A DNA stretch of 64,000 nucleotides from Burkholderiaceae bacterium. Its GTDB lineage: Bacteria; Pseudomonadota; Gammaproteobacteria; Burkholderiales; Burkholderiaceae_D. The notes under the pieces were generated by a model that was not told where the DNA came from, did not search any database, and saw only the letters and a list, made by a program, of their open reading frames with translations. The stretch covers positions 29,615 through 93,614 of the forward strand of contig JAGTRJ010000005.1 in the NCBI GenBank assembly GCA_018261755.1. The letters run 5' to 3'. A program made the translations under genes and the position numbers. This document shows, in pieces, positions 25,604 through 35,247 of this stretch. How positions within the stretch are numbered: position 1 is the first letter of the stretch; each line of letters starts with the position of its first letter.

Positions 25604-26635
25604 TCAAAGCCATTCCGTGCGCTTGAAACGGCGGTACAGGTAAACGCAGCCAGCCAGCACAAACGCCACGCTGGCCGGATATGCCAGCGGCCAGTCGAGT
25701 TCTGGCATGTGCTTGAAATTCATGCCATACATGCTGAACACCATGGTCGGAATTGCCAGAATCGCGCCCCAGCTGGCGAGTTTCTTCACGATTTCGTTCT
25801 GGCCGATGGCGATCATCGCCAAGTCCACCTGCATCGCGGCCGTCACCATGTCGCGCATGTTGTCTATCGATTCGTTCAGTCGCAGCACATGGTCGTAAAT
25901 GTCGCGGAAATAAATGCGGCTTTCGCGCGGGATGATGTCGGTGTGAAAGCGCATTAGCGCGTTGCAGATATCCAGCAGCGGCAGAATGGCGTTGCGCAGC
26001 AGCAGCAGCCGGCGCTTGAGTTCATACAACTGCTGCAGGCATTCGCTGCTAAAGCGTGCGCTGAACAGTTCATCTTCCAGCGTGGCCAGCCTTGCTTCCA
26101 GTTCATCAACTATCGGGCGGTAATTGTCCACCACGAAATCCATCAGCGCATACATCGCGAAGGCCGGCCCTTCGGACATCTGTTCCTGCATCTTTTCGCA
26201 GCGTTCATGCACCCGCGCATAGCTTTGCGAATGACCACGCCGCACCGAAACCAGAAAACGATGGCCGAGAAAAAGGTGTGTTTCGCCGAATTTCAGCGCA
26301 TCGGTATCCTGGCACAACTGCGCGGTGCGCAGCACGATAAACACCGTGTCGCCGTATTCCTCCAATTTCGGCCGCTGGTGCGCGGCATTGGCGTCGTCAA
26401 TCGCCAGCTGGTGCAGGCCGAATTCTTCCTGCAGTTTGGGCAGCAGGTGCAAATCGGTTTCATGCAGCCCGACCCAGATGAACGCATCTTCGCGCAGCAT
26501 GTAATCGCTGATTTCATCCAGCGTAATGTTGGCCAGTTTTTTGCCATACAGATAGGCAGCGCAATACACACCCAGACGGGTGGTCGGCACCGAACCACCG
26601 TCCACGCCTTCGCCAGAAAAAAACACTTCGGTCAT
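25604..26635 (-). CDS. corA: CorA-family divalent metal transporter
   Basis: The 343-residue protein forms a pentameric channel for Mg2+ (or Co2+/Ni2+) in this family. It has a long N-terminal cytoplasmic domain, a stalk helix and two C-terminal membrane helices joined by the signature YGMNF, here followed by KHMPELDWPLAYP. The family's basic C-terminus is present (YRRFKRTEWL). It stands alone on the minus strand between the iron operon and a GAF-GGDEF gene. With the P-type ATPase it is the second Mg2+ uptake candidate in the window. Confidence 0.92.
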   Translation of the reverse strand: MTEVFFSGEGVDGGSVPTTRLGVYCAAYLYGKKLANITLDEISDYMLREDAFIWVGLHETDLHLLPKLQEEFGLHQLAIDDANAAHQRPKLEEYGDTVFIVLRTAQLCQDTDALKFGETHLFLGHRFLVSVRRGHSQSYARVHERCEKMQEQMSEGPAFAMYALMDFVVDNYRPIVDELEARLATLEDELFSARFSSECLQQLYELKRRLLLLRNAILPLLDICNALMRFHTDIIPRESRIYFRDIYDHVLRLNESIDNMRDMVTAAMQVDLAMIAIGQNEIVKKLASWGAILAIPTMVFSMYGMNFKHMPELDWPLAYPASVAFVLAGCVYLYRRFKRTEWL

Positions 26636-26762
26636 CGACTGCCCTCGCTCAATGTTTCAGGAATGCCTGCAATATGCGCTGCGAATGGTAGCAACAACAA
26701 GATTTCCGGCGGTGCCGCGCAAGCCGGCAGGAGTTACTCTGTCGGTCTCAATTCCTGACCGG

Positions 26763-27884
26763 TCAAACGGAAGATTGCTGCAGGTGGGACGTGTCATCGT
26801 CAAAACCGGACGGCGGAACGTCCGAATCGCCCTCTGCGTCTGGTTCATCCGGCACATTCTGCGCGTCTGGCACCGCATGCCGCGCTTGCTGCAGACGGTT
26901 CTCGGCCAGTGCCACCATTTTCTCGACCGACATGTTTTCCGGTGCGAACTCCGAACTGTCGGCGATGCCGTGGCTGAACGCAAGCGGGATTGCCTGCCCC
27001 TGATAGTTGAAAACATGCTTCTTGATCACGCCGACAATGCGCTGGATCAGGTAGCCGGTTTCATGTGCGCTCGCATTTACCGACACGATGATGAACTCGC
27101 CTTCGCGGTAGCAGCCAACGAGGTCATACGGGCGAATCGTCGAGCTGATAATTGACGCGAATTCCTTGAGGATGAAATCAGCCGCACCTTGGCCATGCTG
27201 CTCGTCGAGGCGATCGAAGTCGTCGATATCTAGCAGCGAAATGCAGAAATTCCGCCCGAGGCGCGCATACTCGGCATCAAAACCGACCAGCCGATTGAAT
27301 ACATAGCGCCGGTTATACACGCCAGTCTGCGCATCATGGATCGAACTTTCCTCGACCATCCATGCCGGCTCGCCTTTTTCTTCCCGGAACTGCGCGCGCA
27401 TGACCTCACGCTCGCAGAAGGCGGAAACAAGGGCCGATGCTGCCTTGAGCAAATCGATTTCTTCTGCCGTCCAATGGCGGCTGTGCCAGCAAACGTCGAA
27501 CGCGGAAAAACCGGCAATTTCATCGTCGATGATGATGGGCCAGACTTGCACTGAGCGGATACCATGCTGTTCGAAAACAGCGAGCAAATCTCCCGGCAGC
27601 AGCGCCGTGTCAGGCGCGATGATTTGCGCATCCTGCGCCAGGATGCGCTTGCACGACAGATAGAACGCATAAGGGACATCCTGCAGCCATTGCTGCGGCA
27701 CGCCCTCGGCGCACCATTCGTGGATATAGCCCATCGTGGCGCGCTCCTGTCCTTCGAAAAAGACGTAGGCGCGTGAAAGCTGCATCCCGGTGCAAAGTGA
27801 CTTCAGCACCCGGCTCAAGCGCTCGCCAAACCCGTCCCGGCTGACAAGTGCCAGTGCCACCTCGGACAACAGTTCAGAATTCAT
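26763..27884 (-). CDS. GAF-domain protein with degenerate GGDEF domain
   Basis: The 373-residue protein has an N-terminal GAF-like domain (about residues 1-170) and a GGDEF-fold domain recognisable by DAQTGVYNRRYVFNRL and LLDIDDFDRLDEQHGQGAADFIL. The signature position reads YREGEF instead of GGDEF or GGEEF, so diguanylate cyclase activity is unlikely. No RxxD inhibitory site was seen. An acidic, Asp/Pro-rich tail of about 40 residues follows. It could be a c-di-GMP or GTP sensor, or a regulatory partner. It is not in an obvious operon. Confidence 0.8.
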   Translation of the reverse strand: MNSELLSEVALALVSRDGFGERLSRVLKSLCTGMQLSRAYVFFEGQERATMGYIHEWCAEGVPQQWLQDVPYAFYLSCKRILAQDAQIIAPDTALLPGDLLAVFEQHGIRSVQVWPIIIDDEIAGFSAFDVCWHSRHWTAEEIDLLKAASALVSAFCEREVMRAQFREEKGEPAWMVEESSIHDAQTGVYNRRYVFNRLVGFDAEYARLGRNFCISLLDIDDFDRLDEQHGQGAADFILKEFASIISSTIRPYDLVGCYREGEFIIVSVNASAHETGYLIQRIVGVIKKHVFNYQGQAIPLAFSHGIADSSEFAPENMSVEKMVALAENRLQQARHAVPDAQNVPDEPDAEGDSDVPPSGFDDDTSHLQQSSV

Positions 27885-28046
27885 CGCACTCTCCCTGGCA
27901 GATCCATCCTGTTGGCTGGTTGTAGCGTCGATTGTAAGCCGAATGCAGGCTCAACCGAAGGCTGCCGTTGCAATATCAAGACACAGTGGGGAAATAGCCT
28001 GCCAATTCTCTGCACCGCCAAATCTGCGGCGGAACAAAGTGCGCGC

Positions 28047-28250
28047 TTACAGCAAATCGCGGCGCACGCACTCCTTGTGCAGTTCTTCCTGCGACCAGTT
28101 GTTGTAGCCGATAAAGCCTTCCATCATCATCGTGGCCAATGCAATCTTGGCTGCATCCGAGGTGCGGATGTAGGCGACAAAATATTCGATGTCGTAAGCC
28201 ACCAGATTTCTGATCAGGACATCCTTCGCAGTCGCCAGTTCATTACTCAT
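28047..28250 (-). CDS. Small hypothetical protein (67 aa)
   Basis: The frame starts at an ATG with a GAGG-type ribosome-binding site nine bases upstream. The product (MSNELATAKDVLIRNLVAYDIEYF...) is soluble and looks helical and acidic, with a motif SDAAKIALATMMMEGFIGY. No family was recognised. A second small gene follows on the same strand 68 bases upstream, and both may be cotranscribed. Confidence 0.6.
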   Translation of the reverse strand: MSNELATAKDVLIRNLVAYDIEYFVAYIRTSDAAKIALATMMMEGFIGYNNWSQEELHKECVRRDLL

Positions 28251-28317
28251 TTCAGCCTCCAGATGGCCATGCGAAACAGACGCTGAAGTTTGCCGTCAGC
28301 ATTGCCGCCTTGCCGTT

Positions 28318-28470
28318 TCATTCCTCGGTGAGGTCATACCGTTCGAAAGTCTCGACCACATCCGGATCGGATACCAGTTGCGCCTCATCGCTGGATATCT
28401 TGACCCAGCGCTCACCGCTGATCGGGTCAAGAAATTCTTCGCCTATCCTGACAAACTGAAAATTCTGCAT
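28318..28470 (-). CDS. Small hypothetical protein (50 aa)
   Basis: From the ATG at 28470, preceded by GAAGGAAG, the frame encodes MQNFQFVRIGEEFLDPISGE... ending YDLTEE. The pattern of a short beta-rich, acidic protein with a GERWVKIS strand suggests a real gene rather than noise, but no family was recognised. The frame extends further upstream without a better start. Confidence 0.6.
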   Translation of the reverse strand: MQNFQFVRIGEEFLDPISGERWVKISSDEAQLVSDPDVVETFERYDLTEE

Positions 28471-28543
28471 GGTTCTTCCTTCAATTACATAAAACGCACG
28501 CCGAATTTTACCGCAGCGGATGCGTTGCCTCGCACGGCAAAAA

Positions 28544-29125
28544 CTACCGCACCACCTGCGCCAGATGGGCGCGGTAACGGACGACATCATTCTCAATCTC
28601 CGGCTGCTTCATCACGTCGTTGCACATGAAGGTTGGCAGTGGCGACAGCCCGATGAACTGGTTCGCCTTGTGGAACGGGAAGTACACTGCATCGACGCCC
28701 TTGCCCTCGAAAAATTCGACCGGATCGGTGAAAGCTTCGACGGGCGCATTCCAAGTCACCGACAGCATGTAGGATTTGCCTTGCAACATGCCGCCCTTGC
28801 CGTAATTCTTGCTCGGCGCGGTGCGCGAGCGGCCATCATCGCGAAACAGCTTACCGTGACCGGTGGTGAATACTTCATCCACGTATTTCTTCAATATCCA
28901 CGGCTCGCCCATCCACCAGGCCGGCATCTGGTAAATGATCGTGTCGGCCCACAAATATTTGCCAATCTCGGCTTCGATATCGTAGCCCTGATCGACATGG
29001 GTCACCTTGACCGCATGACCGGCCTGAACCAGCGCCTGCTGCGCCACGTCAGTCAGAAATGCATTCAATTTGCCGCCAGAATGGCCAAACTCCTTGGCAG
29101 CATTGACAATCAATACGTTTTTCAT
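28544..29125 (-). CDS. mdaB: NAD(P)H-dependent flavin quinone reductase, MdaB-like
   Basis: The 193-residue flavodoxin-fold protein matches MdaB (modulator of drug activity B), which reduces quinones by two electrons and protects against oxidative stress. Visible are the N-terminal strand with INAAKEFGHS-type phosphate loop (VLIVNAAKEFGHSGGKLN), YQMPAWWMGEPWILKKYVDEVFTTGHGKLF and MLSVTWNAPVEAF. Soluble, single domain. Stands between small genes and minE, apparently its own unit. Confidence 0.88.
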   Translation of the reverse strand: MKNVLIVNAAKEFGHSGGKLNAFLTDVAQQALVQAGHAVKVTHVDQGYDIEAEIGKYLWADTIIYQMPAWWMGEPWILKKYVDEVFTTGHGKLFRDDGRSRTAPSKNYGKGGMLQGKSYMLSVTWNAPVEAFTDPVEFFEGKGVDAVYFPFHKANQFIGLSPLPTFMCNDVMKQPEIENDVVRYRAHLAQVVR

Positions 29126-29197
29126 GCTGGCTCCTTATGAATGACTTTCACCGGTCAGGTTCGCCACGGCACGATGCCGCGTGGCGCCCTGTTCGAT

Positions 29198-29461
29198 TCA
29201 CGGATTCTTTACAGGCGGCGACAGCACGATGTTGACATCCAGCACATCCATGTCGCCATGCCGGTCGCGCGAGATCTTGATGTCTTCCGGCGAAACCGGA
29301 ACGTACTTCGTGATCACGGCAATCAAATCGCGATGCAGATCCTGCAGGTAATCCGGCGTCGAACGATCACTGTGCTCCCGCGCGATGACGATCTGCAGCC
29401 GCTCTTTCGCCTGACTGGCAGATGACACTTTCTTGGGAAAGAAAAATGAGAACAGCGACAT
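29198..29461 (-). CDS. minE: Cell division topological specificity factor MinE
   Basis: MinE stimulates the MinD ATPase and makes MinCD oscillate so that the septum forms at mid-cell. The 87-residue protein opens SLFSFFFPKK, the membrane-targeting helix, and has the MinD-contact helix KERLQIVIAREHS and the dimer domain DLIAVITKYV...DVNIVLSPP. The start codon at 29461 lies two bases from the minD stop; an ATG overlapping that stop (29467) is also possible. Last gene of minCDE. Confidence 0.96.
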   Translation of the reverse strand: MSLFSFFFPKKVSSASQAKERLQIVIAREHSDRSTPDYLQDLHRDLIAVITKYVPVSPEDIKISRDRHGDMDVLDVNIVLSPPVKNP

Positions 29462-29463
29462 CG

Positions 29464-30279
29464 TCATTTCCCTCCCAGCAGCCGCTTGAAGAAGCCGGGT
29501 TTTTCGTAAGTGGTAAAACGAAGCGGGGTTTCCTTGCCCAGGAAGCGCGAGATCACGTCCTTATAGGCTTCGGACACATCCGAATCGTTCATGTGAATTA
29601 CCGGCACGCCCTGATTCGATGCGGTCAGCACGTCATCCGATTCCGGAATCACCCCCAGAAGCGGGATGCGCAGGATTTCCTGCACGTCCTGGTAGGGCAG
29701 CATCTCGCCGTCTTCAGCCCGCTTGGGCGAATAGCGCGTCACCAGCAAATGTTCCTTCACCGGCTCGCCGCCTTCCTTGGCGCGCTTGGATTTCGCCTGG
29801 ATGATGCCCAAAATCCGATCGGAGTCGCGCACGGATGAAATTTCCGGGTTGGTAACCACAATCGCTTCGTCAGCGAAGGTCAGCGCCATCAGCGCGCCCT
29901 TTTCAATGCCGGCCGGCGAATCGCAAACGATGTATTCGAATCCCATTTCGATCAGCCCCTGCAGAACCTGCTCGACGCCTTCTTCCGTCAGCGCATCCTT
30001 GTCCCGGGTCTGCGAGGCAGGCAGCACGAACAGATTTTCGCAGTTCTTGTCCTTGATCAGCGCCTGATTCAGCGTGGCTTCGCCATGTATCACGTTGACA
30101 AGATCGTACACTACGCGCCGTTCGCATCCCATGATCAGATCGAGATTGCGCAGACCGACGTCAAAGTCGATCACTGCAGTCTTGTGGCCACGCAATGCCA
30201 GTCCGGAAGCAAAGCTGCCGCTGGAGGTCGTTTTACCGACACCACCTTTTCCAGACGTAATCACAATAATTCTTGCCAA
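29464..30279 (-). CDS. minD: Septum site-determining ATPase MinD
   Basis: MinD binds the membrane in its ATP form and recruits MinC. The 271-residue protein has the deviant Walker A IVITSGKGGVGKTTSSG, switch regions VIDFDVGLRNLDLIMG and CDSPAGIEKGA, and a C-terminal amphipathic membrane anchor (EKPGFFKRLLGGK). It lies 24 bases after minC and two bases before minE. Confidence 0.98.
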   Translation of the reverse strand: MARIIVITSGKGGVGKTTSSGSFASGLALRGHKTAVIDFDVGLRNLDLIMGCERRVVYDLVNVIHGEATLNQALIKDKNCENLFVLPASQTRDKDALTEEGVEQVLQGLIEMGFEYIVCDSPAGIEKGALMALTFADEAIVVTNPEISSVRDSDRILGIIQAKSKRAKEGGEPVKEHLLVTRYSPKRAEDGEMLPYQDVQEILRIPLLGVIPESDDVLTASNQGVPVIHMNDSDVSEAYKDVISRFLGKETPLRFTTYEKPGFFKRLLGGK

Positions 30280-30303
30280 GATAAAACTCCTTTGCGTAAA
30301 AAA

Positions 30304-31065
30304 TTACATGGCACCATTAACCGGTTTGATACGAATTTTATTGCCGTCCAGGCTGATTTGCGAAGGCGAACCTTTCTCGACGGTAGCTGCAAATGCTTCA
30401 TTGGTGCTGTACACACCGGCAATCGACACCAGTTCCGCTTCCATGCTCAGCGTGAAAATTCGCGCCTGCGTATTGCCGCTGGCGCCGGCAGCCGCGCGTC
30501 CCTTCAGCGGCGCATAAACATGAATGCTACCATCCGCGATCACCTCCGCTCCGGGATTGACAACGGCAGTGATGATCAGGTCGGCATTTTTAGCATAAAT
30601 CTGCTGGCCACTCCTGACCGGCGTATCCACGAACATCGCCGATGCGGCCGGCACTTCGACCTGCGCCGAAACCGGCTCGGAAACGGGCTGCGCCGCCTGC
30701 TGCGCTGGTTGTGCCGGTTGCGTGTCCTCGGCTACCTGCTGCGGCGGGATGCGCGGCTGCAGCGCGATTTCATCCAGTGCCAGCCCATTCGAAAGAATCT
30801 GCTCCTGCATGTGCTGCGGTGCATTACGAACCAACACCGGATTGAGCCGGCAGGAGCGAAACAGCGCCAGAAGCTGTTTCCAATCTATGGCCGCATCTTT
30901 GGACAGATGGCCGATATCAATCACGGTAAAGTCGTTCTCGAAGAAATCCTTTTCCGGCCCTGCAGCTTCGGACAGCGCGATTTCCAGGCCATCCATGTCG
31001 GTGCTGTGCAAAACCGCGGTCACGGTAAGCATGCTGGTGCTTTTTAGCTCAAGAGTTTTCTGCAT
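30304..31065 (-). CDS. minC: Septum site-determining protein MinC
   Basis: MinC blocks FtsZ polymerisation away from mid-cell. The 253-residue protein has the N-terminal FtsZ-inhibiting domain, a proline/glutamine-rich linker (QPAQPAQQAAQP) and the C-terminal beta-helix that binds MinD (VRSGQQIYAKNADLIITAVVNPGAEVIADGSIHVYAPLKGRAAAG). ATG 31065 is chosen over an upstream in-frame ATG. First gene of minCDE; the 212 bases up to the next gene contain its promoter. Confidence 0.96.
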   Translation of the reverse strand: MQKTLELKSTSMLTVTAVLHSTDMDGLEIALSEAAGPEKDFFENDFTVIDIGHLSKDAAIDWKQLLALFRSCRLNPVLVRNAPQHMQEQILSNGLALDEIALQPRIPPQQVAEDTQPAQPAQQAAQPVSEPVSAQVEVPAASAMFVDTPVRSGQQIYAKNADLIITAVVNPGAEVIADGSIHVYAPLKGRAAAGASGNTQARIFTLSMEAELVSIAGVYSTNEAFAATVEKGSPSQISLDGNKIRIKPVNGAM

Positions 31066-31277
31066 TTTTGTTACGAAATTTTCAACACAACACTGAATCG
31101 CCACCGCGTTCCAGTTCCGTTACCCGTTCACAAAGCGCCTGCCTTGTTCGCTTGATGGCAAACAAACGCTGAACCGTGACCAACTTCGGGATTGTAAAAC
31201 ATCTCGCCGTGCGAAACGACAACTTGTTGGAGCTTTTGCTGCCGAATCAATGGCGCGGCAAAACGTCGCAACGCGCG

Positions 31278-34200
31278 TCAGGCAAACTGCCGCACATATT
31301 GTTCGAACTCTGCCACCGGCAGCGGACGGCTGAAAAAATAGCCCTGATACGCGTTGCAACCCGCATTCGCCAGAAAATCCCGTTGCATCGCCGTTTCGAC
31401 ACCTTCCGCAATCACCCCCATTCCCAGGCTATCAGCCAGCGTGATGATGGTTCTGGCGATGGAAGCATCGTTCGGGTCAGTCAGCACGTCGCGCACGAAC
31501 GACTGATCGATTTTCAATTGATCCAGCGGCAGCCGCTTGAGAAACGACAGTGACGAATAACCGGTGCCGAAATCATCCAGCGCGAAACCCACGCCGCTCG
31601 TTTTCAGCACGAACATCTTCTCGATCAAATCTTCGACATTGGTCACCAGCATGCTCTCGGTTAACTCCAGCTTGAGCCTGCCCGGGTCTGCGCCGGTGCG
31701 CTCGATGGCCGCCAGCACCTGCGCCACGAAGTCGGACTGATGGAACTGGTGTGCACTGACATTGACCGCGATGGTGAGGTGCGCCATCCCCGGTTGCGCG
31801 CGCCACAAAACCAGCTGCCGGCATGCCTCCTCCAGCACGAAGTTGCCGATATACTGAATCAGGCCCGTATCTTCCGCCACCGGGATGAACTCGATCGGCG
31901 GCACGAGTCCGCGCTGCGGATGCCGCCAGCGCACCAGTGCTTCCGCCCCGGTCAGCACACCGTTCGCCACCTGCGCCTGATAGTAAACGACGAACTGGCG
32001 TTCCTGCAGCGCCAGACGCAAATCGTTTTCCAGCGCAGCCCGCCTGAGCACGATCGCTTCCATTTCCGGATTGAAGAAACGCAGTGTATTGCGGCCCGCG
32101 TCCTTGGAACGATACATGGCGAGATCAGCCTGCTTCAACAGCACATCGAGTTCGATCTTCTGGCCGCAAAACAGGCTCGCGCCGATACTGGGCGTGCTGT
32201 GATAGGCAATCCGCCCAAGCCGGTAGCTCTCATTCAACGCCGCCAGAATTTTCTTGCCGATCAGTTCGGTTTGCATTGAGGCTTCCTTCTCGTCAGCCCC
32301 TAAACCGGACAGCATCACGACAAACTCGTCCCCGCCAAGCCGCGCAACGGTATCTTCCGAACGGACGACGGATTGCAGGCGCAGCGCAACCTGCTGCAGC
32401 AGCAGATCGCCCATATCGTGACCCAGCGTATCATTCAAGGTCTTGAAATTATCGAGGTCAATCAGCAACAGCGCGCTGCACGCGCCACTCCGCTCGCTGG
32501 CAGCCATTGCCTGCCGAATCCGATCATGCAACAGCGTCCGGTTCGGCAAACCGGTCAATTGATCATAAAACGCCAGTTCGTTGATTTTTTCTTCGGCCTG
32601 CTTGCGTTCTGTAATATCGACCTGCGCGCCGATGTAATGGGTCGCATTGCCTTCATCGTCAACCACGGTCGAGATGATCAGCCACTTCGGATAGATTTCG
32701 CCGTTTTTCCGCCGATCCCATATTTCTCCCTGCCACCCGCCGGTATCGCGTATCGATTGCCACATATCGCGGTAGAAATCTGCATCATGCCGTCCGGATT
32801 TGAGAATGCTCGGTGTTTTGCCCACCAACTCGTCAATCGTATAACCGGTCGTTTCGGCAAAGGCACGATTGGCCCGCAGGATGACGCCGCTGGTATCGGT
32901 AATGATCATCCCTTCCTGCGAATCAAAAGCAAAGGCCGCAACGCGCAAATCCGCTTCGGCCCGCTTGCTCTCGGTAATATCCTGCACCGTGCCAACCAGC
33001 GATGATGGCGTGCCATTGGGCCCAAACTGGAGTTTGCTGCGGCAATGCACCCAGCGTTCTTCGCCATCGTTTTGGCGAATGATGCGGAACTCGCGCTCGG
33101 CGGGAGCATGGCCGCTTCGCGCCGCGTCAAACCGAACCTGGATCTCAGCATGCACCTCCGGCGCAAAAAGCTGAAGCCACTGCTGCGGGGTGCGCGCGTA
33201 GTCGGCGCCTATGCCAAACATGTCATCAAAGATTTCCGAACTGTGCCACCGGCCGGTATGCAGATCATGACGATATTGGCCCACATGTGCGATCTGCTGC
33301 GCTTCCTGTAGTGAAATCAGAGCATCTTCCTGACGCCGCCAGGCACGACTGATCAGTGCCATTAACGCCGACAAGGCAGCGATCAGTATCACCACCAAAC
33401 TGCTCACAACCCATACCAGCTTGCGCCAAGCGGCAAAAGCCGTGTCGTGGCTGATGCCGACATTCACCATGAAACCGTACTTGTCACTGCGCTGGTATGA
33501 ATAGGTGCGCGCCACGCCATCGGAGCGAGAAGCTTGCGAAACATACGTTCCTTCGGACGGATTGGCATTAAGCGCCACCAGCCATTCGGCAGAGAACCGC
33601 TGCTCCCCGACAGGGAAATCTACATTCTCACCCAGTGGATATCTCGCTATCAGCTGATCGCTGGCATTCCGCAACGAGATGCTGCCGCCACGTTCCATCT
33701 GGATTTTCCCCAGCATCTGGCCGATCTTGTCAACAAAGACGGCTGCAAAGGTCACGCCGCCAAACGAGCCATCCGGCTTGTTGATCCTGCGTGCAAATGT
33801 CCACACCCACTGTTTGCTGATTCTGCCGAGAAATGGCTTGTCCGTGACCAACCCGGCCTCGGGATGGTCGCGCAAGGTGATGAAATGCTCGCGATCGGAG
33901 GTATTGACCGGCGGCACCGGAATGTCCGGCCCATAAATGATGTCACCGTGTTCGTCGGTTGCCCTGAAATGCGCGACTACCGGAATATGCTTGCGCTGCT
34001 CTATCAGCATTCGGGTAATCGACGGCGCATCGACTTTCCCGGTCAACATCTGCCGGCTGATTTCTTTCGAAGATGCAACAAAGGCAACATCTATCGTATC
34101 CAGCAAACCATCCAATGTCTGCGTAATTGAGCTGGCCAAAGTTCTGGTGGCAACTTCTGTCCTGACTCTTACTTGTTCATGCAAATGCATCAACGCCACG

Positions 34201-34307
34201 ATCGCCGTAACAATGACGAGCAACAAGAATACTACCCCACCGCCGTACAGATAGGCACGGTTGCCGAACGATGGCCCAACGCGGGGTAATGACTGCTGCT
34301 GTTTCAT
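31278..34307 (-). CDS. Membrane-bound CACHE-PAS-PAS-GGDEF-EAL c-di-GMP enzyme
   Basis: The 1009-residue protein has a membrane helix at about 18-40, a periplasmic double-CACHE sensor to about 300, a second helix near 310-332, two PAS domains (about 340-460 and 465-590), a GGDEF domain with an intact RLGGDEFVVML and an EAL domain with EALVRWRHP and DDFGTGYSSLSFLKRL. Both catalytic signatures are intact, so it could make or break c-di-GMP in response to an external ligand. ATG 34307 (MKQQQSLP) is chosen over an upstream frame extension because it precedes the membrane helix directly. Neighbour minC is unrelated. Confidence 0.9.
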   Translation of the reverse strand: MKQQQSLPRVGPSFGNRAYLYGGGVVFLLLVIVTAIVALMHLHEQVRVRTEVATRTLASSITQTLDGLLDTIDVAFVASSKEISRQMLTGKVDAPSITRMLIEQRKHIPVVAHFRATDEHGDIIYGPDIPVPPVNTSDREHFITLRDHPEAGLVTDKPFLGRISKQWVWTFARRINKPDGSFGGVTFAAVFVDKIGQMLGKIQMERGGSISLRNASDQLIARYPLGENVDFPVGEQRFSAEWLVALNANPSEGTYVSQASRSDGVARTYSYQRSDKYGFMVNVGISHDTAFAAWRKLVWVVSSLVVILIAALSALMALISRAWRRQEDALISLQEAQQIAHVGQYRHDLHTGRWHSSEIFDDMFGIGADYARTPQQWLQLFAPEVHAEIQVRFDAARSGHAPAEREFRIIRQNDGEERWVHCRSKLQFGPNGTPSSLVGTVQDITESKRAEADLRVAAFAFDSQEGMIITDTSGVILRANRAFAETTGYTIDELVGKTPSILKSGRHDADFYRDMWQSIRDTGGWQGEIWDRRKNGEIYPKWLIISTVVDDEGNATHYIGAQVDITERKQAEEKINELAFYDQLTGLPNRTLLHDRIRQAMAASERSGACSALLLIDLDNFKTLNDTLGHDMGDLLLQQVALRLQSVVRSEDTVARLGGDEFVVMLSGLGADEKEASMQTELIGKKILAALNESYRLGRIAYHSTPSIGASLFCGQKIELDVLLKQADLAMYRSKDAGRNTLRFFNPEMEAIVLRRAALENDLRLALQERQFVVYYQAQVANGVLTGAEALVRWRHPQRGLVPPIEFIPVAEDTGLIQYIGNFVLEEACRQLVLWRAQPGMAHLTIAVNVSAHQFHQSDFVAQVLAAIERTGADPGRLKLELTESMLVTNVEDLIEKMFVLKTSGVGFALDDFGTGYSSLSFLKRLPLDQLKIDQSFVRDVLTDPNDASIARTIITLADSLGMGVIAEGVETAMQRDFLANAGCNAYQGYFFSRPLPVAEFEQYVRQFA

Positions 34308-34700
34308 TTGCGAATCAATCCTTTCCAACCTCAAAATCTCGAACAATCGACTACAAATGAAATGGACCACGGTGCGCCACCGAACTCGGGGCGAGTTTAG
34401 CATGGCAATGGCCCGCATGAAGATGGCACCAGAGTGTGCACCAAATGTGAATCCGGCGGCCATGTGGATTGGTCAATCGATGCCCATTTTTCCCAGTTCA
34501 ATTCGCATCTGCTGACATATCTCAAAGTGCGGCACAACTTGATGGCGTACGTTTTTCGACAGGCATTCAACCCGCCACATTCGCGGCAGCATCCTGAAAT
34601 ACATTCTCATGCCATGGCTCACCAGCCTGTGGCGGCATCGGGTGATATTGGATGCATCTGCCGGCAGCCAGAATCAATCCACAAAGAGAAAGGTCATCTC
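34308..34700. other. 393-base divergent intergenic region
   Basis: An open frame on the plus strand runs into the glycine-zipper gene (its upstream part begins CTKCESGGH) but resembles no known protein and has no ribosome-binding site. I see no repeat copy. The region should hold promoters for both divergent genes. Confidence 0.4.
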
Positions 34701-35075
34701 ATGAAAACCAGGAAATTCGCACTTGGGATTACGTTGGTACTGGGCCTGCTCGGCCTGACTTCCTGCGCCGACATGTCAACCCGGGACAGCACGGTCGTCG
34801 GTGCCGGCGTCGGCGCCGTGACCGGCGCCATCGTGACTGACAGCGCCGTCGGCGCGGTCGGTGGCGCGGTCGTCGGTGGCGTCATCGGCCATGAAATCGG
34901 ACGGCATAACAACCGCTATCCGCCGGACAAGTATTACTACAACGAATCCAACGGTCGGCACTATCACCGACACTATCGCCGCGGCCATACCAAAGTGCGC
35001 TGCAACGATGGCGTCATCCGCAATGCCAGATCGAACGCCTGCCGCAATCATGGCGGCGCCAAGTATTACTGGTAA
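34701..35075 (+). CDS. Glycine-zipper outer-membrane lipoprotein (SlyB/17-kDa type)
   Basis: The 124-residue protein has a lipoprotein signal ending GLLGLTSC, a glycine-zipper membrane segment (VVGAGVGAVTGAIVTDSAVGAVGGAVVGGVIG) and a His/Tyr/Arg-rich tail (NGRHYHRHYRRGHTKVRCNDG) with two cysteines. Such small proteins decorate the outer membrane and support its integrity. AAAGG precedes the ATG by eight bases. A perfect 13-bp hairpin lies downstream. Confidence 0.8.
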   Translation: MKTRKFALGITLVLGLLGLTSCADMSTRDSTVVGAGVGAVTGAIVTDSAVGAVGGAVVGGVIGHEIGRHNNRYPPDKYYYNESNGRHYHRHYRRGHTKVRCNDGVIRNARSNACRNHGGAKYYW

Positions 35076-35142
35076 AACAACCGCGCGGTTCATGCCTTGC
35101 GCCGCCAGCGAACGGCCATTTTCACGCAGGGAAACATCCTAT

Positions 35143-35174
35143 GAACAAGGCCGCAGGAATTCTGCGGCCTTGTT
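35143..35174. terminator. Terminator-like hairpin between convergent genes
   Basis: AACAAGGCCGCAG (35143-35155) and CTGCGGCCTTGTT (35162-35174) form a perfect 13-bp stem around a short loop. The T-run after it is short, so efficiency is uncertain. Confidence 0.7.
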
Positions 35175-35247
35175 GCATCTTTCCGGCGGAAAAGTCGTAA
35201 GGTGATGGCGCGGATGATTCCGCCGCTATCCGAAACGCCTCGATGCG

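Noticed and set aside
34434..34700. N-terminal extension of the glycine-zipper gene containing CTKCESGGH
   Set aside because: The extension would hide the lipoprotein signal, has no ribosome-binding site, and the ATG at 34701 has one.
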